Assembly (NCBI RefSeq): GCF_004297265.1
Contig: NZ_SCUT01000003.1
Span: 1 to 64,000 of the forward strand
Direction: 5' to 3'
DNA length: 64,000 nt
From: Reyranella sp.
Lineage (GTDB): Bacteria; Pseudomonadota; Alphaproteobacteria; Reyranellales; Reyranellaceae
Shown here: piece after piece, positions 61,519-64,000 of the stretch
How positions within the stretch are numbered: position 1 is the first letter of the stretch
Layout of the letters: each line of letters begins with the position of its first letter
The notes under the pieces: generated by a model
Database searches by the model: none
What the model saw: the letters and a program-made list of their open reading frames with translations, nothing else
Told to the model about the DNA's origin: nothing
Made by a program: the position numbers and the translations under genes

Positions 61519-63170
61519 TAAGCAGCTTCCCTCCGACACAGGCACGATGCCCGCACCGGCATCTCCGTCCGTGCGGCCGCGAGATCCAGCCGTGCCTTGA
61601 TGAGCGGCGCCTCGACCGTCTCGCCGCGGCGCGTGAGGCATTCGTGGAGGCCATGCAGGCTCCAGACGTTCTCGGGGTGCCAGCAGGCGCGGTTGGTCTT
61701 GCCGTCGAAGCCGAGGTCGGCGCGATAGACCGCCTCGGCCTCGGCGAGGTGACCCTGCTCCAGCAGGAGCGCTCCCAGCGCATGGCGCGTCGGCTGCATC
61801 CAGCCCCAGGGCTCGTCGTAGGGCAGCGAATCGTCGAGTTCGACGGCGCGGCGCAAATGGGCGAAGGCGAGATCGAAGTTGCCGCGGCGATATTCCAACT
61901 CGCCGGTCAGCATCTCCTCGGCGATCGCCAGCAGGTCGACCATGGTGTTGTTGTGCAGCCGCCGGCTCTCGGGCACGCGCGCCTTGGCGGCGCGGAAGGC
62001 GGCGCGCGCCTGCTCGGCCTGCTCGATCTCGCCCAGCACCGAATGCGCCACGCCCTTGGCGTAGAGTGTCATCGCCGTGGTCGAGCAGTAGAGATCGGGG
62101 TCCTTCGGCAGCTCCTGCGCGATGATCTCGCGCCACTTGCCGAAACGCACCAGCACATGCTGCTTCATCGAGAGATAGCCCTCGACGAAATCGGCCATCG
62201 GCGGCGACTGGATGCGCAGCAATTCCTCGGGCGTGGTGTCGATCAGCTCCTGCGCCGCGGTGATGGCGGGCGTGTACTGGCCGAGGAACATGGCGCCGTA
62301 GACGATGAAGTGATGGTCGTGGCTGCGATACATCGAATAGACGTTGAGGGCGCCCTCGCGCGCCAGGTACTTGCGGTCGACCACGACCGCCTTTTGGTTG
62401 TAGACGACGACGTCGCGGTAGTTGCCGCACAGCACGTCGATATGGGTCGGCATGTGCACGAGGTGGCCGGAGTCCGGCACGAGGTCGCGCAGCCGGTCGC
62501 CAGCGCGCAGCGCGCGCTGCGGGAAGGGCGACATCTCCATCAGATGCACATAGAGATGCAGCAGACCGGGATGGTCCCAGCTCGCGGGAATGTCGCGGAA
62601 GGCGCTCTCCAGCACCTCGACCGCCTCCTCCGTGCCGGCGCCCGGCGTCGGCTGGCCGGTCTTGAGGTCCCACATCTGCCAGGGCGTCTCGTTCATGATC
62701 GCCTCGGCGAACACCGAGCGCAGGTCGAGATCGTGCGGATGGGCGCGGAACAGCCTGCGCATCTCGACCGTGAAGGCCTTGTCCCACGTCGTCTGGTCCT
62801 CGATCGCCTCGCGCTGCGGATAGCGCGCCGGCAGAGTACGGATCAGCGCCTGCTCGACCGGCGAGGCGTTGGGCGCGGCGGCCAGCGCGCGCTGCATGGC
62901 GTCATAGGAGGCTTCGAGCGCGCGCTTCTTGCCGGCCGGGTCGTAGCGGTGCCAGGGGAGATTGTAGTTCGGCCCGGCAGCGTAGGAGATGCCCCAATGC
63001 GCCATGGCGCAACCGGGATCGGTCTCCAGCGCCTTCTCGAAGCACTTGATCGCCTCGGCATGGTTGAAGCCGTAGAGCCAGTTCAGGCCGCGATCGAACC
63101 AGAGCTGCGTCTGCAGCGACGAGGTGGTGACGGTCCGCTTGTAGGCGCCGAGATCGTAATAGTCGTCCAT
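61518..63170 (-). CDS. TTC38-like tetratricopeptide protein
   Basis: A 550-residue soluble, helical protein. The start LQTQLWFDRGLNWLYGFNHAEAIKCFEKALETDPGCAMAHWGISYAAGPNYN is typical of the TTC38-like family, with helical repeats continuing through HPGLLHLYVHLMEMSPFPQRALRAGDRL and ELEYRRGNFDLAFAHLRRAVEL. The motif VHMPTHIDVLCGNYRD with its histidines recurs in the family. No enzymatic role is established. It converges on the channel-like gene across the palindromic spacer. Confidence 0.78.
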   Translation of the reverse strand: MDDYYDLGAYKRTVTTSSLQTQLWFDRGLNWLYGFNHAEAIKCFEKALETDPGCAMAHWGISYAAGPNYNLPWHRYDPAGKKRALEASYDAMQRALAAAPNASPVEQALIRTLPARYPQREAIEDQTTWDKAFTVEMRRLFRAHPHDLDLRSVFAEAIMNETPWQMWDLKTGQPTPGAGTEEAVEVLESAFRDIPASWDHPGLLHLYVHLMEMSPFPQRALRAGDRLRDLVPDSGHLVHMPTHIDVLCGNYRDVVVYNQKAVVVDRKYLAREGALNVYSMYRSHDHHFIVYGAMFLGQYTPAITAAQELIDTTPEELLRIQSPPMADFVEGYLSMKQHVLVRFGKWREIIAQELPKDPDLYCSTTAMTLYAKGVAHSVLGEIEQAEQARAAFRAAKARVPESRRLHNNTMVDLLAIAEEMLTGELEYRRGNFDLAFAHLRRAVELDDSLPYDEPWGWMQPTRHALGALLLEQGHLAEAEAVYRADLGFDGKTNRACWHPENVWSLHGLHECLTRRGETVEAPLIKARLDLAAARTEMPVRASCLCRREAA

Positions 63171-63286
63171 GGTCCATGCCCTCGCTGCGATACGGACACA
63201 TGGTGCCGTCGCCTGCGGGGTTGCGCCAGTCTCGAACGGGCATGGACGTGGGAAAGCGGATCGTCATCTTTCCGGACGAAGCACAG

Positions 63287-63979
63287 TCACCCGTCCGGCC
63301 GGCTCGTCCACCGCGGCGGCAGCAGCCTCGTGTTGAGGACGAACGGCACGCTGTTGTCGCTGAGCCGGATCACGCCGACGAACGGCAGGTCGTAGGAGGC
63401 ATGGAAGTAGATCTGCGAGCGCTGCACCACGCCGTAATCCTCGTTGAGCGGCGGCAGGCCGAACAGGGCGCGGAAGGGACACCTGAAGGTCGCGGACTCG
63501 CCCGGTTTCAGCTCCGAGGCCGATCCGTCGGGAAAGCGCACATCGGTCGCCTCGATGAGGGTCGGCTCGCGGCCCGAAGCGCGGACGTGATCGAGCACGC
63601 AGGCGAACTTCAGGCCTTTCATCGCAAACCACGGGCTGGGATTCTCCGCCGTGAAGGTCGCGTCGAAGGGCGACCCGGCCTTCTGCTCCTCCGACGCATA
63701 GCCCGGCACCGGCCGGATCGCCCAGGCGCCGATGCCAGCGCCCGCGACCACGACCAGCACGGCCAGGAAGACGATCAGGCTCTGCAGCGACTGCGCACCG
63801 CTCCGCGCCATCATTCGCAATTCCTGCTGCAGGGTCGTGGTCGGCGGCGGTAGCGGCCTCGGCCCCGAAGCCCGGGGCGGCTGCTTGCGCGCTCTCGGCT
63901 TCGTGCCGGAAGAAGGTGGCTTCGCACCGGAAGAAGCACTCTTCCGCGACTTGCTCGGGGACTTCTTCTTCTGCGCCAT
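63287..63979 (-). CDS. Membrane-anchored hypothetical protein, 230 residues
   Basis: The first 50 residues are lysine/serine/proline-rich (MAQKKKSPSKSRKSASSG), followed by one helix (SLIVFLAVLVVVAGAGIGAWAI) and a periplasmic domain of about 150 residues with two cysteines (KFACVLDHV and FRCPFRALF), probably a disulphide. The basic, alanine/proline-rich N-terminus would stay in the cytoplasm. No known family recognised. The ATG is near the window end, and its upstream promoter is only partly visible. Confidence 0.6.
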   Translation of the reverse strand: MAQKKKSPSKSRKSASSGAKPPSSGTKPRARKQPPRASGPRPLPPPTTTLQQELRMMARSGAQSLQSLIVFLAVLVVVAGAGIGAWAIRPVPGYASEEQKAGSPFDATFTAENPSPWFAMKGLKFACVLDHVRASGREPTLIEATDVRFPDGSASELKPGESATFRCPFRALFGLPPLNEDYGVVQRSQIYFHASYDLPFVGVIRLSDNSVPFVLNTRLLPPRWTSRPDG

Positions 63980-64000
63980 GGTTTGAACAGGTAGCGCTTC

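Overview
The window is a stretch of GC-rich (roughly two-thirds G+C) alphaproteobacterial chromosome. That assignment is inferred from the rhizobial-type fixLJ-fixK and fixNOQP-fixGHIS genes, from Bug-type solute receptors and from the codon bias; I cannot name a species. No rRNA, tRNA, CRISPR array, insertion sequence or prophage was seen. It opens inside secD.

Positions 0.8-35.5 kb form one large microaerobic/low-oxygen island. Its core is an oxygen-sensing circuit: FixL (PAS haem kinase), FixJ, an extra REC-only regulator and the Crp/Fnr-type activator FixK. Next to it lie oxygen-independent haem synthesis (hemN) and the complete cbb3 oxidase with its assembly genes (fixNOQP-fixGHIS). Eleven good FixK/FNR boxes (TTGAY-N4-RTCAA, at most one mismatch) and one weak one stand in front of genes here: the operon adh - GH1 glucosidase - glucokinase - SbmA-like protein - P-type ATPase; ppsA; TPR, HdeD-like, cytochrome c, phasin-like and DUF992 genes; the operon ElaB-like - small membrane protein - thymidine/AMP phosphorylase - MBL/beta-CASP nuclease; usp-hemN; tauE-like; DUF2189; fixN; and small unknown genes. 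In most promoters the box centre lies about 41.5 bases before the expected transcription start, 15-25 bases ahead of the start codon. In three cases the expected start falls on the start codon itself, suggesting leaderless mRNAs. Two FixJ-type sites with an almost identical 22-base core and identical spacing to a putative -10 serve fixK and an otherwise missed 44-residue membrane-protein gene.

Positions 35.4-43 kb hold a catabolic/uptake block without FixK boxes: a luciferase-like monooxygenase, two Bug-family receptors flanking an amidohydrolase, and a TRAP transporter (DctPQM). Positions 43-51 kb carry htpG, a large autotransporter with a pepsin-like two-lobed passenger, inorganic pyrophosphatase and an MHS-family permease with an unusual inserted loop.

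Positions 51-59 kb are a solute/sodium symporter module: a DUF4212 small subunit, the SSS permease, three small membrane proteins, a LuxR-type response regulator, and a 1139-residue hybrid kinase whose sensor is itself an SSS-type domain. The window ends with ettA (ABC-F), a pore-motif membrane protein, a palindrome-rich spacer, a TPR protein and a membrane-anchored unknown.

Two defects or oddities stand out. The MBL/beta-CASP nuclease gene carries a one-base frameshift near 14720, and two ABC-type membrane domains (3345-4451 and 19382-20371) lack any ATPase domain.
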